A DNA stretch of 64,000 nt from Paracoccus homiensis (GCF_900111675.1 NZ_FOHO01000003.1:248001-312000), one strand, 5' to 3'; counted from the first letter of the stretch, positions 34,748 to 45,332 are shown. The notes: a model not told the origin generated them from the sequence alone. A program made the numbers and translations.

Positions 34748-36037
34748 CTAGACCTCTTCGATGCGCAGTTCGACCGGCTCGCCGACCAGAACGCCGGTCT
34801 TGGGCAGCGCCTCGACGGCATAGTCGATGGCATCTGGCGTCGTGCGGTGGGTCACGACCAGCACCGGCACGCTGGTGTCGCTGTGCTGACCATATTGGCG
34901 CATCCGGTCGATCGAGATGCCGGCATCGCCCAGAACCGAGGCGACCTTGGCCAGCGCACCCGGTTTGTCCTGCAGTTCCAGACGCATGTAATAGGCGGCG
35001 GGAACGGCGGTGCGGGCGGCTTTTGCCGGGGTCAGGGTGCCTGCGGGCTGACCGAACATCGGCAGGCGCACGCCACGCGCGACATCCACGATATCCGAGA
35101 TGACGGCGCTGGCGGTCGGGCCTTCACCCGCGCCTGCACCGCGCAGGACGATCTGGCCGACGCTGTCGCCTTCGACCACCACCATGTTGGTGCCGCCGGC
35201 CAACTGACCCAGCGGGCTGTCGGCCGGGACCAGACAGGGCGACATGCGCTGTTCAAGACCGCGCGCGGTCATCTGGGCAACGCCAAGCAGCTTGATGCGA
35301 TACCCCATATCGGCGGCGCGGCGGATATCGTCGATGCTGACACGCTCGATCCCCTCGATCTCGACCGCGTTGAAATTGACCTGCGTGCCGAAGGCGATCG
35401 AGGACAGGATCGCCAGCTTGTGGCTGGCGTCGATGCCGCCCACGTCAAGCGTTGGATCGGCCTCCAGATAGCCCAGCTGGCGGGCCTCTTCGAAGACGGC
35501 CTCGTAGGGCAGGCCCGCGCTTTCCATGCGGGTCAGGATATAGTTGCAGGTGCCGTTCATCACGCCCATGACGCGGTTGACGGAATTGCCTGCCATCGCC
35601 TCGGTCATGGCCTTGATGATCGGGATGCCCCCGGCCACGGCGGCCTCGAAGCGGATCAGCCGGCCAAGCGATTCCGACAGTTCGGCCAGTTCCTGGCCGT
35701 GGGTCGCCAGCAGCGCCTTGTTGGCGGTGATGACATCCTTGCCGGACCGCAGCGCGGCTTCGATGCTGTCTTTCGCGATGCCGCTGTCGCCGCCGATCAG
35801 TTCGACATAGACATCGACATCATCGGCGGTGGCGACGGCCATCGGATCGCTTTCCCAGCGATAGGACGACAGATCCGCGTCGCGGTTCTTTCGCTGATCG
35901 CGGGCGCTGACGGCGGTAATGGTAATCTCACGTCCCGAACGCTTGCCCAAAAGATCTGCATGTTTCTGAACGATCTTGACGACACCGATCCCAACGGTGC
36001 CGAGCCCGGCGATGCCGAGGCGCAAGGGGGACGACAT
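34748..36037 (-). CDS. hom: Homoserine dehydrogenase
   Basis: The 429-residue enzyme reduces aspartate semialdehyde to homoserine, leading to threonine and methionine. The N-terminal Rossmann NAD(P) site is LGIAGLGTVGIGVVK. The family signature region includes VITANKALLATHG, RFEAAVAGGIPIIK, MNGTCNYILTRME and DVGGIDASHKLAILSS. A C-terminal ACT domain (residues ~345-425, MRLELQDKPGALAKVASVLG) provides likely threonine feedback control. The length is standard. It is preceded by an 89-bp gap without recognisable signals. Confidence 0.96.
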   Translation of the reverse strand: MSSPLRLGIAGLGTVGIGVVKIVQKHADLLGKRSGREITITAVSARDQRKNRDADLSSYRWESDPMAVATADDVDVYVELIGGDSGIAKDSIEAALRSGKDVITANKALLATHGQELAELSESLGRLIRFEAAVAGGIPIIKAMTEAMAGNSVNRVMGVMNGTCNYILTRMESAGLPYEAVFEEARQLGYLEADPTLDVGGIDASHKLAILSSIAFGTQVNFNAVEIEGIERVSIDDIRRAADMGYRIKLLGVAQMTARGLEQRMSPCLVPADSPLGQLAGGTNMVVVEGDSVGQIVLRGAGAGEGPTASAVISDIVDVARGVRLPMFGQPAGTLTPAKAARTAVPAAYYMRLELQDKPGALAKVASVLGDAGISIDRMRQYGQHSDTSVPVLVVTHRTTPDAIDYAVEALPKTGVLVGEPVELRIEEV

Positions 36038-36126
36038 GATAGCCTCTTACCTGTTTTCAAGTTCGCGGGTGTTAGCGCGCCATGCGCCGTGATGCAACGA
36101 TCAAGCGCCCGGAACCTGCCGCAAGG

Positions 36127-36567
36127 TCAGATCCAGCGCCGCGTGCGTGACCGATAGGTCGCGAACTGCACGGGAAACAGGCGCTGCAGCGCGGCCTCTT
36201 CCTTGCGGATAAAGCGGCGGTGGATCACGGCGGCAAAGACCGGCACCAGCAGCAGGCCCAGGGGTGTCGACCAGACCAGCGCCGCCCCCAGAAGGATCAT
36301 CGCATCGCCCAGATAGATCGGGTTGCGCGACAGGGCAAAGACGCCATCGGTCACAAGGCTGCGGGGCTGGCCATGCGGATCGACCGTGGTGCGGTGCCGC
36401 CACATCCGCAGCGCGGCCAGCAGCATCAGGACCAGCCCGGCCGCAATTGACAGCCAGCCGGGCAGGGCCAGCCATGTCGGCCCATGCGGCCAGATCCGCC
36501 CCAGCGCCCAGGCGATGCCCAGAAACCCGATCAGCCAGACCGGCGGATAATCGGCGGTCAGTCGCAT
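36127..36567 (-). CDS. Isoprenylcysteine carboxyl methyltransferase-family membrane protein
   Basis: A 146-residue protein with four hydrophobic segments. The C-terminal half carries the phospholipid-methyltransferase / ICMT-type motif: RSLVTDGVFALSRNPIYLGD, LLLVPVFAAVIHRRFIRKEEAALQRLFP and QFATYRSRTRRWI. The RNPIY..D and E-E pair form the usual SAM and metal-free active site. Substrates of bacterial members include isoprenoid or lipid cysteines and phospholipids; the one here is unknown. It follows the HEPN-motif gene by three bases, so the two are in one operon with the glycosyltransferase. Confidence 0.85.
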   Translation of the reverse strand: MRLTADYPPVWLIGFLGIAWALGRIWPHGPTWLALPGWLSIAAGLVLMLLAALRMWRHRTTVDPHGQPRSLVTDGVFALSRNPIYLGDAMILLGAALVWSTPLGLLLVPVFAAVIHRRFIRKEEAALQRLFPVQFATYRSRTRRWI

Positions 36568-36570
36568 CGC

Positions 36571-37089
36571 CTAGTCATCATCATGGCCCGCCCATTCGCC
36601 GTCGATCCCGGTCGCCCGCATGATCGACACGACGCGCCGCGCGATGCGCAGCGTGTCGGCATGGATCTGCAACACATCCTCGGCCGACAGGTCGTCGGGA
36701 AACCGTTCGCCGCGGGTGTTGATGAAGGTCGGGTGCCAATAGCCCGGCTGCGCGCCCGGCCGCCACGAGGCATGGCACAGAAGGTTTCGTTTCAGCCGCA
36801 GCTCGCCCAGAATGTCATACAGCACGTCGCGGTCCCCGATCCGGGCATGGCGCATCGCCGCGCCGAAACTGTCGATCAGCGTCCCAAGACTGTCATCGGC
36901 GATGTCTTCCATCCGCCGCAGCCATTTTTCCAGCGCGGCATCATCGGCATCTTCGCCCAGGCCCTGCCGTGTCAGCGAAAAGATCGCGCGTTTCAGCGCC
37001 TCTTCCAGAAAGCCGAAGCCAGACACCGCATGGCCCAGCGCGGCGGCCATTTCATCAGACAGGCGGTCGGGGGCACGGGGAAGGGGCAT
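36571..37089 (-). CDS. Hypothetical protein with HEPN-like RNxxxH motif
   Basis: A 172-residue protein that I cannot assign. It is helical in the N-terminal half (AAALGHAVSGFGFLEEALKRAIF, a pattern seen in HEPN proteins) and contains R101-N102-x3-H106 in RNLLCH, an exact match to the R-x4-H motif with polar second residue that forms the HEPN RNase site. The C-terminus carries YWHPTFINTRGERF and acidic DD tail. HEPN proteins include toxin RNases and defence effectors; some are inactive. It is between the glycosyltransferase (2 bases gap) and methyltransferase genes. Nuclease function is inferred from a motif alone. Confidence 0.6.
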   Translation of the reverse strand: MPLPRAPDRLSDEMAAALGHAVSGFGFLEEALKRAIFSLTRQGLGEDADDAALEKWLRRMEDIADDSLGTLIDSFGAAMRHARIGDRDVLYDILGELRLKRNLLCHASWRPGAQPGYWHPTFINTRGERFPDDLSAEDVLQIHADTLRIARRVVSIMRATGIDGEWAGHDDD

Positions 37090-37091
37090 GA

Positions 37092-37916
37092 TCACTCGGT
37101 CCACAGATCCTTGACCCAGGGCGTCGGGCGCAAATAGTGGCGCATGTGCTTCACGAAGCTTTCCTTGCGCCGCCCCGCAAGCCCGGCCCGCAGATGTTCC
37201 AGCGGGCTTTGATGCGTCAGCGTCGCGTCCCAGCGACCGGCCAGCGCATCGGGCGGGTTCAGCCCGCCCGCAAAGATCACGATCCGCGCCTTTGGCGGAA
37301 TGCGTGGTTCGCGGAAATAGTTCAGCGGGAAATTCGGCACGCAATGCATCCGGAAATGCGCCATCCAGGCGCGTGGCCAGAACTTGACTCCGCCGGGGGC
37401 GTTGCGGGTCACGAAGCGCTGCTCGAAGCGGTATTTGTCCGCCGCTGCCTGCGGATCGGCCTTGAAGATATCCTGCAGCGCGGCCAGCCTGCCCACCTTC
37501 ATCCGGTAGACCGAGGTCTGACCCATCTTTTCCAGCGGCGTGTTCGGGTTCAGGCCAAGGATCGTGTCCTCGGGATCGCCATAGTCGAAGAATTCGTCCA
37601 GCGATCCGGTGATGATGACGTCCAGATCCAGAAACAGCACGGTGCCCGTCACATCCCCCAGATCGCCCCACAGGCGCGATTTGGGCCATTTGCCGAAGGT
37701 GCGCTTGGGCGGTTCGTAGTCGAAAACGGGCAGGGGCCGCGCCGCGATGTCGGGATGCAACGCGCTGTCGTCATCGGTAAAGCAATACAGGCGAAAGGGC
37801 GGGGTGACGTTCCGCGCGATCATCGCATACAGGCGATTGACATATTCGGGGCCATATTTCGCACCCCATTTGATGCAGATGAACTGCTTGACCGATCCGT
37901 TGCGTCCGTCGCTCAT
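37092..37916 (-). CDS. GT-A type glycosyltransferase
   Basis: The 274-residue protein has the GT-A fold pattern seen in capsule/LPS sugar transferases: an N-terminal VKQFICIKWGAKYGPEYVNRLYAMI, the metal-binding DLDVI in LFLDLDVIITG (about residues 95-100), and downstream FKADPQAAADKYRFEQRF plus WPRAWMAHFR. Substrates are unknown. It starts the three-gene leftward unit. The start at MSDGRNGSV is used. Relatives in the Rhodobacteraceae are annotated simply as glycosyltransferase. It may decorate surface polysaccharide together with the membrane methyltransferase, though that is speculative. Confidence 0.82.
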   Translation of the reverse strand: MSDGRNGSVKQFICIKWGAKYGPEYVNRLYAMIARNVTPPFRLYCFTDDDSALHPDIAARPLPVFDYEPPKRTFGKWPKSRLWGDLGDVTGTVLFLDLDVIITGSLDEFFDYGDPEDTILGLNPNTPLEKMGQTSVYRMKVGRLAALQDIFKADPQAAADKYRFEQRFVTRNAPGGVKFWPRAWMAHFRMHCVPNFPLNYFREPRIPPKARIVIFAGGLNPPDALAGRWDATLTHQSPLEHLRAGLAGRRKESFVKHMRHYLRPTPWVKDLWTE

Positions 37917-38007
37917 GAGACCTCCTGATCTGACCGATAGGTTCCACAGCGGGCGGCCAAGGGCAAGCGCAAGCGCCGCCCGGACCGAAGGCCCGGACGG
38001 CGGGGGA

Positions 38008-40143
38008 TCAGGCCTGACGCGCCTCGCGGATCAGCTTCAGGATATCCGCTGCGGCCGAGGGGATGTTGGTGCCCGGCCCGAAGATCGCCTTGACACCGGC
38101 CTTCTGCAGGAACTCGTAATCCTGTTGCGGGATGACGCCGCCGCAGATCACCAGAATGTCGCCCGCGCCCTGCGCCTTCAGCGCCTCGATCAGCTTTGGC
38201 GCCAAGGTTTTGTGACCGGCGGCCTGGCTGCTGATGCCCACGACATGCACGTCGTTGTCCACGGCATCCTGCGCGGCCTCTTCCGGGGTCTGGAACAGCG
38301 GGCCGACATCGACGTCGAAGCCGATATCGGCAAAGGCTGTCGCGATCACCTTGGCACCGCGATCATGGCCGTCCTGACCCATCTTGACGACCAGCATCCG
38401 AGGACGGCGGCCTTCCTCCTCGGCGAAGGTTTCGACATCCTTCTGGATCTGGGCAAAGCCCTCGTCGCCTTCGTAGGCCGCGCCATAGACGCCGGCCAGC
38501 GTCTTGACCTCGGCGCGGTGACGCCCGAATTCCTTTTCCATCGCCATGCTGATCTCCCCTACGGTTGCGCGGGCGCGGGCGGCCTCGACGGCGGCGGCCA
38601 GCAGGTTGCCGCCCTGCGTGGCGCGGCGGGCAAGTTCGTCCAGCGCCGCCTGACAGGCGGCCTCGTCGCGGGTGGCGCGGATGTTTTCAAGCCGCGCGAT
38701 CTGGCTGGCGCGAACCTTGACGTTGTCCACGTCCAGAATGTCGATCGGGTCCTCCTTGTCCTTGCGGTACTTGTTGACGCCGACGATCACATCCTCGCCC
38801 CGGTCGATCAGGGCCTGACGACGGGCCGCCGTCTCCTCGATCCGCAGCTTGGGCATGCCCGAGGCGACGGCCTTGGTCATGCCGCCCATCTCCTCGACCT
38901 CTTCGATCAAGGCCCATGCCTTTTCGGCCAGCTCGGCGGTCAGGCTTTCGATGTAATAGCTGCCCGCCAGCGGATCGACGACATTGGTGATGCCGGTTTC
39001 CTCTTGCAGGATCAGCTGCGTGTTCCGCGCGATGCGGGCGCTGAAATCGGTGGGCAGCGCGATGGCTTCGTCCAGCGCGTTGGTGTGCAGCGACTGCGTG
39101 CCGCCAAGGGCCGCCGACATCGCCTCATAGGCCGTGCGGATGACGTTGTTGTAGGGGTCCTGTTCCTGCAACGACACACCCGAGGTCTGGCAGTGGGTGC
39201 GCAGCATCTTGGACCCCGGCTTCTTCGCGCCGAATTCATCCATGATGCGGTGCCACAGCAGACGCGCGGCGCGCAGCTTGGCGATCTCCATGAAGAAGTT
39301 CATGCCGATGGCGAAGAAGAAGGACAGCCGTCCCGCAAAGGCATCGACATCCATGCCCGCCGCGATGGCCGCGCGGACGTATTCGCGCCCGTCGGCCAGC
39401 GTATAGGCCAGTTCCTGCACCAGGTTCGCCCCGGCCTCTTGCATGTGATAGCCGGAAATCGAGATGCTGTTGAAGCGCGGCATCTCGGAACTGGTGAACT
39501 CGATGATGTCGGAAATGATCCGCATCGAAGGTTCTGGCGGATAGATATAGGTGTTCCGCACCATGAACTCTTTCAGGATGTCGTTCTGGATGGTGCCGGA
39601 CAGGACCGATTTGTCGTGGCCCTGTTCCTCGCCCGCGACGATGAAATTCGCAAGAATCGGGATGACGGCGCCGTTCATGGTCATGCTGACGCTGACCTTG
39701 TCCAGCGGGATGCCGTCGAACAGGATCTTCATGTCCTCGACGCTGTCGATGGCGACACCCGCCTTGCCGACATCGCCCTCGACCCGCGGATGGTCGCTGT
39801 CATAGCCGCGATGGGTGGCCAGGTCGAAGGCCACCGACACGCCCTGCTGACCCGCAGCAAGGTTGCGGCGATAGAAGGCGTTCGATTCCTCGGCCGTGGA
39901 AAAGCCCGCATACTGCCGGATCGTCCAGGGGCGGCCCGCATACATCGTGGCGCGCGGCCCCCGCGTGAAGGGCGCGATGCCCGGCAGGCTGTTCATGTGA
40001 TCCAGCCCGTCGGTATCGGCCTGCGTGTAAAGCGGCTTGACCGGAATTCCCTCCAGCGTGTCCCAGGTCAGGCTGTCGGGATCGCGGCCCTTCAGCTCTT
40101 TCTCGGCCAGTGCGCGCCAGTCCTCCAATGTCGGTTTTGTCAT
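38008..40143 (-). CDS. scpA: Methylmalonyl-CoA mutase
   Basis: The 711-residue enzyme interconverts methylmalonyl-CoA and succinyl-CoA with adenosylcobalamin, the last step of propionyl-CoA assimilation. It has the substrate TIM barrel with [43 protein letters not shown] and [11 protein letters not shown], and a C-terminal cobalamin domain starting near residue 580 with the lower-ligand DGHDRG motif and [12 protein letters not shown]. The gene is 2-3 kb from pccA and 6 kb from pccB on the same strand, forming the methylmalonyl pathway. A SD (aaagga) precedes the ATG. Confidence 0.97.
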   Translation of the reverse strand: MTKPTLEDWRALAEKELKGRDPDSLTWDTLEGIPVKPLYTQADTDGLDHMNSLPGIAPFTRGPRATMYAGRPWTIRQYAGFSTAEESNAFYRRNLAAGQQGVSVAFDLATHRGYDSDHPRVEGDVGKAGVAIDSVEDMKILFDGIPLDKVSVSMTMNGAVIPILANFIVAGEEQGHDKSVLSGTIQNDILKEFMVRNTYIYPPEPSMRIISDIIEFTSSEMPRFNSISISGYHMQEAGANLVQELAYTLADGREYVRAAIAAGMDVDAFAGRLSFFFAIGMNFFMEIAKLRAARLLWHRIMDEFGAKKPGSKMLRTHCQTSGVSLQEQDPYNNVIRTAYEAMSAALGGTQSLHTNALDEAIALPTDFSARIARNTQLILQEETGITNVVDPLAGSYYIESLTAELAEKAWALIEEVEEMGGMTKAVASGMPKLRIEETAARRQALIDRGEDVIVGVNKYRKDKEDPIDILDVDNVKVRASQIARLENIRATRDEAACQAALDELARRATQGGNLLAAAVEAARARATVGEISMAMEKEFGRHRAEVKTLAGVYGAAYEGDEGFAQIQKDVETFAEEEGRRPRMLVVKMGQDGHDRGAKVIATAFADIGFDVDVGPLFQTPEEAAQDAVDNDVHVVGISSQAAGHKTLAPKLIEALKAQGAGDILVICGGVIPQQDYEFLQKAGVKAIFGPGTNIPSAAADILKLIREARQA

Positions 40144-40200
40144 GATCCGTCCTTTCCCGCAGGCTGTCCGATCCTATATTCTGAACAGGATGAGGTGCCG

Positions 40201-40725
40201 ATGAAGTTGAATTTCCTGATCTTTGCGATGGCGCTGGCCGCGATGGGGCCTGCGCGCGACGGGCCGGTGCCCGATATGGATGCCGAAACCCGGCAGGCCG
40301 CCCAGCCGCGCAGCCCCGAGGAACTGGCCCAGCCAGCCGCCCCCACACGGGATCGGCCGGATCTGGTGGAATATGCCGCGGATGAGGTCGCGCCGCAGGA
40401 TTTCCGCTGGAACGCGCGACCGGTGGTGGTGTTTTCCGACACGCCCGAGGATCCGGCATTTCGCGAACAATTGCAGGCGTTGCGGGCGCAGCCGCGCATG
40501 TTGACCGATCGCGATGTCGTCGTGATCACCGATGCCGATCCCGATGCCGACAGCGTCTGGCGACAACAGCTGCATCCGCGCGGGTTTTCGCTGGTGGTTC
40601 TGGACAAGGACGGGCAGGTCAAGCTGCGCAAGCCCTTCCCTTGGGACGTGCGCGAAATCAGCCGTGCCATCGACAAGTTCCCGCTGCGGCGGCAAGAGAT
40701 CGGGCGATCCTCGCTTGGCCGGTAA
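40201..40725 (+). CDS. DUF4174 protein, copy 1 (exported)
   Basis: A 174-residue protein with a hydrophobic N-terminus (MKLNFLIFAMALAAMGPA) that looks like a signal sequence, a Pro/Glu-rich linker (residues 20-50), and a DUF4174 domain. The domain starts FRWNARPVVVFSDTPED and ends LVVLDKDGQVKLRKPFPWDV, with LTDRDVVVITD in between. DUF4174 has a thioredoxin-like layout but here lacks a CxxC pair. The role is unknown. It is divergent from scpA (57 bp), and a second shorter copy lies at 41771-42184. A gaggtg SD precedes the ATG. Confidence 0.82.
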   Translation: MKLNFLIFAMALAAMGPARDGPVPDMDAETRQAAQPRSPEELAQPAAPTRDRPDLVEYAADEVAPQDFRWNARPVVVFSDTPEDPAFREQLQALRAQPRMLTDRDVVVITDADPDADSVWRQQLHPRGFSLVVLDKDGQVKLRKPFPWDVREISRAIDKFPLRRQEIGRSSLGR

Positions 40726-40839
40726 GGGCGGGGGAACCGGGCGGCCCGGTCGCGGTTTTTGTTGCGAAAATGGCCGCGCGACCCTATCTTTGGTGCAGGG
40801 CCACAGGTTTCGCGGCCCGCAGCGATGAAAGGTGATGAC

Positions 40840-41040
40840 ATGGCCAACCAGTCCGCACTGCGCCAGATCGAACTGCCCGAAGCGGGGCAGGGCGATGTTT
40901 CGACGCCGCGCGATGCCCGGCAATTGTCCACCGACGAATTGGTCCGGGACCTGCTGAAAGCCAGCAATTCCAACGAGATCGCAGCCGTGATCGGTTTGCC
41001 GCCCATCAAGGGGATCTCCGGTCCGAAGGTGTTTTACTGA
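40840..41040 (+). CDS. Small hypothetical protein (66 aa)
   Basis: A 66-residue soluble protein starts at the ATG at 40840, with a SD-like aaaggtgat 4-12 bases upstream; an in-frame ATG at 40825 has no SD. It is acidic and hydrophilic in the middle (LSTDELVRDLLKASNSNEIAAVIGLPP) and ends IKGISGPKVFY. No known domain is seen. Its last 35 bases overlap the convergent gene at 41006-41701. It may be co-transcribed with the DUF4174 gene upstream, after a 114-bp gap. Confidence 0.6.
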   Translation: MANQSALRQIELPEAGQGDVSTPRDARQLSTDELVRDLLKASNSNEIAAVIGLPPIKGISGPKVFY

Positions 41041-41701
41041 CCGACCCGGACGCATCCGCGATCCGCATATCCTCGTCTTGCTGCGTTGCGGCATCGGGGG
41101 TTTCGGCGTCCTGACGCGCCAAGGCCTTGAACAGGGCATCGACCGCCGCGCGACCGCCTGTCAGGCTTGCCCCCAGAACCAGCATGGCAAGATTTCCGGC
41201 CTGACGGGTTTCGTCTGTCAGGCTTAGATAATCCTCCAGCATGTCGCCCGCGCGATTGGGATGATCCTTGGCGCTGCTGCGGATATCCTGCGCCAGCGCG
41301 ACCCGGACCGCGATCAGCCGGTAATAGCGCACGACCGGGTCGATCACGTTCTGGGGCAGGATATGAACCTGTTCCACCACCGCGCGGAAAATCCGGTCAT
41401 TCGCATCATGGGGCAGGATCGGCACGTGCTGCTCCGCCAACAGACGCTGGCGCAGCGCGATGCTGGCGGCGGTGTTGTCCTCGGACCGTTGCTGTTCAAG
41501 GGCCGCGACATGGGCACGGATCTCGGCCAGCAGGGCGCGCTGGATGTCGTTGACCTGTTCTTGCCGCAGGATACGGTCACGCCGCCGCGACAGCGCATGG
41601 GTCCAGAACCAGCCGGCGGCCACGACCCCACCCCCGACAATCGCGGTGACAAGCGCCGCCGCGACGCGTTCGTTCCACAACAGAAGCTGCCACTCGGTCA
41701 C
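41006..41701 (-). CDS. Hypothetical membrane-anchored protein
   Basis: A 231-residue protein from a GTG at 41701 with a strong SD (gggaggg). The N-terminus has one transmembrane segment (VAAALVTAIVGGGVVAAGWFWTHAL, residues ~10-33), then a basic patch RRRDRILRQEQVND and a helical C-terminal domain (QRALLAEIRAHVAALEQQRSED, ASIALRQRLLAEQHVP, YYRLIAVRVALAQDIR). I do not recognise the family. It sits between the two DUF4174 genes and is divergent from the second. The 3' end lies opposite the end of the 66-residue gene. Confidence 0.65.
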   Translation of the reverse strand: MTEWQLLLWNERVAAALVTAIVGGGVVAAGWFWTHALSRRRDRILRQEQVNDIQRALLAEIRAHVAALEQQRSEDNTAASIALRQRLLAEQHVPILPHDANDRIFRAVVEQVHILPQNVIDPVVRYYRLIAVRVALAQDIRSSAKDHPNRAGDMLEDYLSLTDETRQAGNLAMLVLGASLTGGRAAVDALFKALARQDAETPDAATQQDEDMRIADASGSVSKTPSDRRSP

Positions 41702-41770
41702 GCGCGCCCTCCCGATGTGATGGAACCGAAAGTCCTGCGCATGCGTAGCCTTGTAGGACAGGAGGTGACG

Positions 41771-42184
41771 ATGCTGACCCGATTGACCGCAATGATCTGC
41801 GCCGCGTTCCCCGCCCTTGCCCATGCGGACAGGGCAGGTGCGCCGATTCCGACCGATGCGCAACCGATCCAGCGCGATACGCTGGATTTGCTGCGTTGGC
41901 AGGCGCGGCCGGTCGTGGTTCTGGGGCAGGGGGCGGCCACGGCGGCGCAACTGACCGCGTTGCAGGGGCGGATGGATGACCTGGCCGAGCGCGACGTGGT
42001 TCTGCTGACCGATGGTCCGGGTGCCAAGGCCTTGCGCGACACCCTGGGCGACGGTTTCGCGGTTCTGCTGATCGGCAAGGATGGCGGGGTCAAGCTGCAA
42101 CGCCAGACCCCGGTCGATCCCGATGAGATCATCGGGCTGATCGACACCATGCCCATGCGCCAGCGCGAAGCGCGCGAGGATTGA
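41771..42184 (+). CDS. DUF4174 protein, copy 2 (exported)
   Basis: A 137-residue paralogue of the 40201 gene. It starts with a signal-like MLTRLTAMICAAFPALAHA and continues LDLLRWQARPVVVLGQGAA, LAERDVVLLTDG and FAVLLIGKDGGVKLQRQTPVDPDEI, matching the DUF4174 pattern. The long linker of copy 1 is missing. An excellent SD (aggaggtgac) precedes the ATG. The next gene, pccA, is convergent, 43 bases away. The function is unknown. As with copy 1, no CxxC or other redox motif is visible. Confidence 0.8.
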   Translation: MLTRLTAMICAAFPALAHADRAGAPIPTDAQPIQRDTLDLLRWQARPVVVLGQGAATAAQLTALQGRMDDLAERDVVLLTDGPGAKALRDTLGDGFAVLLIGKDGGVKLQRQTPVDPDEIIGLIDTMPMRQREARED

Positions 42185-42227
42185 CCTCGCGCAAGGTCGC
42201 GCAGGACGGCAGGGGCAGGGTGCGGGC

Positions 42228-44276
<2,049 letters not shown>

Positions 44277-44300
44277 GGGCCCTCCCGGCCGGCAGGCATG

Positions 44301-44337
44301 AAAAAACCGCCCGAGGCCGACAGGCCCCGGACGGTTT
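44301..44337 (-). terminator. Intrinsic terminator after the lipoprotein cluster
   Basis: On the minus strand a 15-nt pair of arms (44323-44337 with 44304-44318, two G-U wobbles, 4-nt loop) is followed by a run of six T (44301-44306). It is one of the clearest terminators in the window. It ends transcription of the lipoprotein genes 41 bases past the first lipoprotein stop, upstream of pccA. Confidence 0.85.
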
Positions 44338-44378
44338 CGGAAACGAGGTCGCGCGGATCGCGCGACCGGATCAGTCGA

Positions 44379-44600
44379 TCACTGGCACAGGCGAACGTCG
44401 TCGCACAGCGCACCACCGGCCGCGCCGATCGCAGCGGCCTTGTAGATGTCGCTTTCCTTGCGGTCGCCGACAGCAGCGATGGTTGCGCCCGCAGCGGCGC
44501 CGATGGCCGCGCGGTCGATATCGGTCGGATTGATGTTCTGCGTGCAGCCAGCAACAGCAGTCGCGCCGACCAGCGCGGCAAAGCCGAAGATCTTGAACAT
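44379..44600 (-). CDS. Glycine-zipper lipoprotein, copy A
   Basis: A 73-residue lipoprotein: signal with lipobox VAGC (Cys19), followed by TQNINPTDIDRAAIG, a glycine-zipper (AIGAAAGATIAAVGD and AAIGAAGGA) and the C-terminal motif LCDDVRLCQ. A residue other than Asp at +2 (Thr) predicts the outer membrane. It is very similar to copy B, 63 bp upstream on the same strand, and weaker like copy C. The glycine-zipper suggests membrane insertion or oligomerisation. The two terminal Cys flanking CDD could form a disulfide or bind metal. Function is unknown. The transcript ends at the strong terminator 41 bases later. Confidence 0.75.
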   Translation of the reverse strand: MFKIFGFAALVGATAVAGCTQNINPTDIDRAAIGAAAGATIAAVGDRKESDIYKAAAIGAAGGALCDDVRLCQ

Positions 44601-44828
44601 GGGTTTATTCCTGAAAAGGGGAAAGGCGGCTTGCCCGGCCGTGCCGGACAGGCCGTCAGACGTTTATTCGCACAGTCGGACGTCGTCGCACAGCGCGCCC
44701 CCGGCAGCACCGATGGCTGCCCCGCCAATTGCGCTTTCTCCGGCGAGATCAGCAATGACCGCCCCTGCACCTGCGCCGATAAGGGCGCGGTCGGTGTCGG
44801 TCGGGTTGATGTTCTGCGTGCAGCCTGC
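44521..44828. repeat. Direct repeat pair within lipoprotein copies A and B
   Basis: The 32-bp segments 44521-44552 and 44797-44828 match except for two positions. Both cover the codons from the lipobox Cys through NPTD. The 276-bp period equals the gene unit length, consistent with a tandem gene duplication that could still recombine. Confidence 0.7.
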
Positions 44829-44876
44829 GACCGCAGCGGCCGAGAGCAGGGCGAAAGTGGCGAGTGTCTTTTGCAT
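44664..44876 (-). CDS. Glycine-zipper lipoprotein, copy B
   Basis: A 70-residue lipoprotein with lipobox VAGC (Cys19), the same TQNINPTD leader as copy A, a zipper of GxxxG-like steps (LIGAGAGAVIADLAG, IGGAAIGAAGGA) and the tail LCDDVRLCE. Copies A and B are about two-thirds identical over their length, and a 32-bp DNA segment around the lipobox is repeated with two mismatches, so this is a recent duplication. The start is ATG at 44876. Its transcript probably starts at the promoter before copy C. Confidence 0.75.
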   Translation of the reverse strand: MQKTLATFALLSAAAVAGCTQNINPTDTDRALIGAGAGAVIADLAGESAIGGAAIGAAGGALCDDVRLCE

Positions 44877-44951
44877 GGGCTTAAACCTGTATCGTTCGTT
44901 GCGTGACGGGAACGCCCGTCACGCACGATTGGTTCAACGTCCGTGCCGCGA

Positions 44952-45200
44952 TCAGTAGCGGCGCTGGCAGACGCCTGCGTCGTCGCACAGGGCGCCGGCT
45001 GCGCCACCCAGGGCCGCGCCGGTTGCGATGTCTTCGTCAAGCGCCTTGGCGATGACGGCGCCTGCAACGGCACCACCAGCTGCGCGCTGTGCGTCCGGCG
45101 ACAGGCCGGTCGCGGTGCCGTAGCCACCCTGAGCGCAGGCCGACAGACCGGCTGCGATGATTGCGAAGCCAGCAAGGCGAAGAAGCGAGGATTTCTGCAT
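44952..45200 (-). CDS. Glycine-zipper lipoprotein, copy C
   Basis: The 82-residue most upstream member: signal with lipobox LSAC (Cys22), a short GGYGTATGLSPDAQRAAGG linker, a zipper (AVAGAVIAKALDEDI, GAALGGAAGA) and the tail LCDDAGVCQRRY. It is more diverged than copies A and B, suggesting it is the older copy. The shared -LCDD..xC- ending links all three and is not explained by a lipoprotein anchor. The transcript likely begins at a TTGACC promoter 58 bp upstream of the ATG. Confidence 0.75.
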   Translation of the reverse strand: MQKSSLLRLAGFAIIAAGLSACAQGGYGTATGLSPDAQRAAGGAVAGAVIAKALDEDIATGAALGGAAGALCDDAGVCQRRY

Positions 45201-45257
45201 GGTATATTGCCTGTATTTACGTCGCCCGGAATGGACGCATGTGAAGTGTGCCGCGCA

Positions 45258-45285
45258 ACTATTGCAGAACTCACGGAAAGGTCAA
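45258..45285 (-). promoter_or_regulatory. Sigma-70-type promoter before the lipoprotein cluster
   Basis: On the minus strand TTGACC (45280-45285) is a near-perfect -35, and AATAGT (45258-45263) is a -10 with 4 of 6 matches, at 16-bp spacing. It would give a ~50-nt leader before copy C at 45200. The next upstream gene ends at 45333. Confidence 0.45.
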
Positions 45286-45332
45286 ACTGACATGGGTGTG
45301 AGCCGGAACAAGTCGGCAGCAAGTCGCGCATC

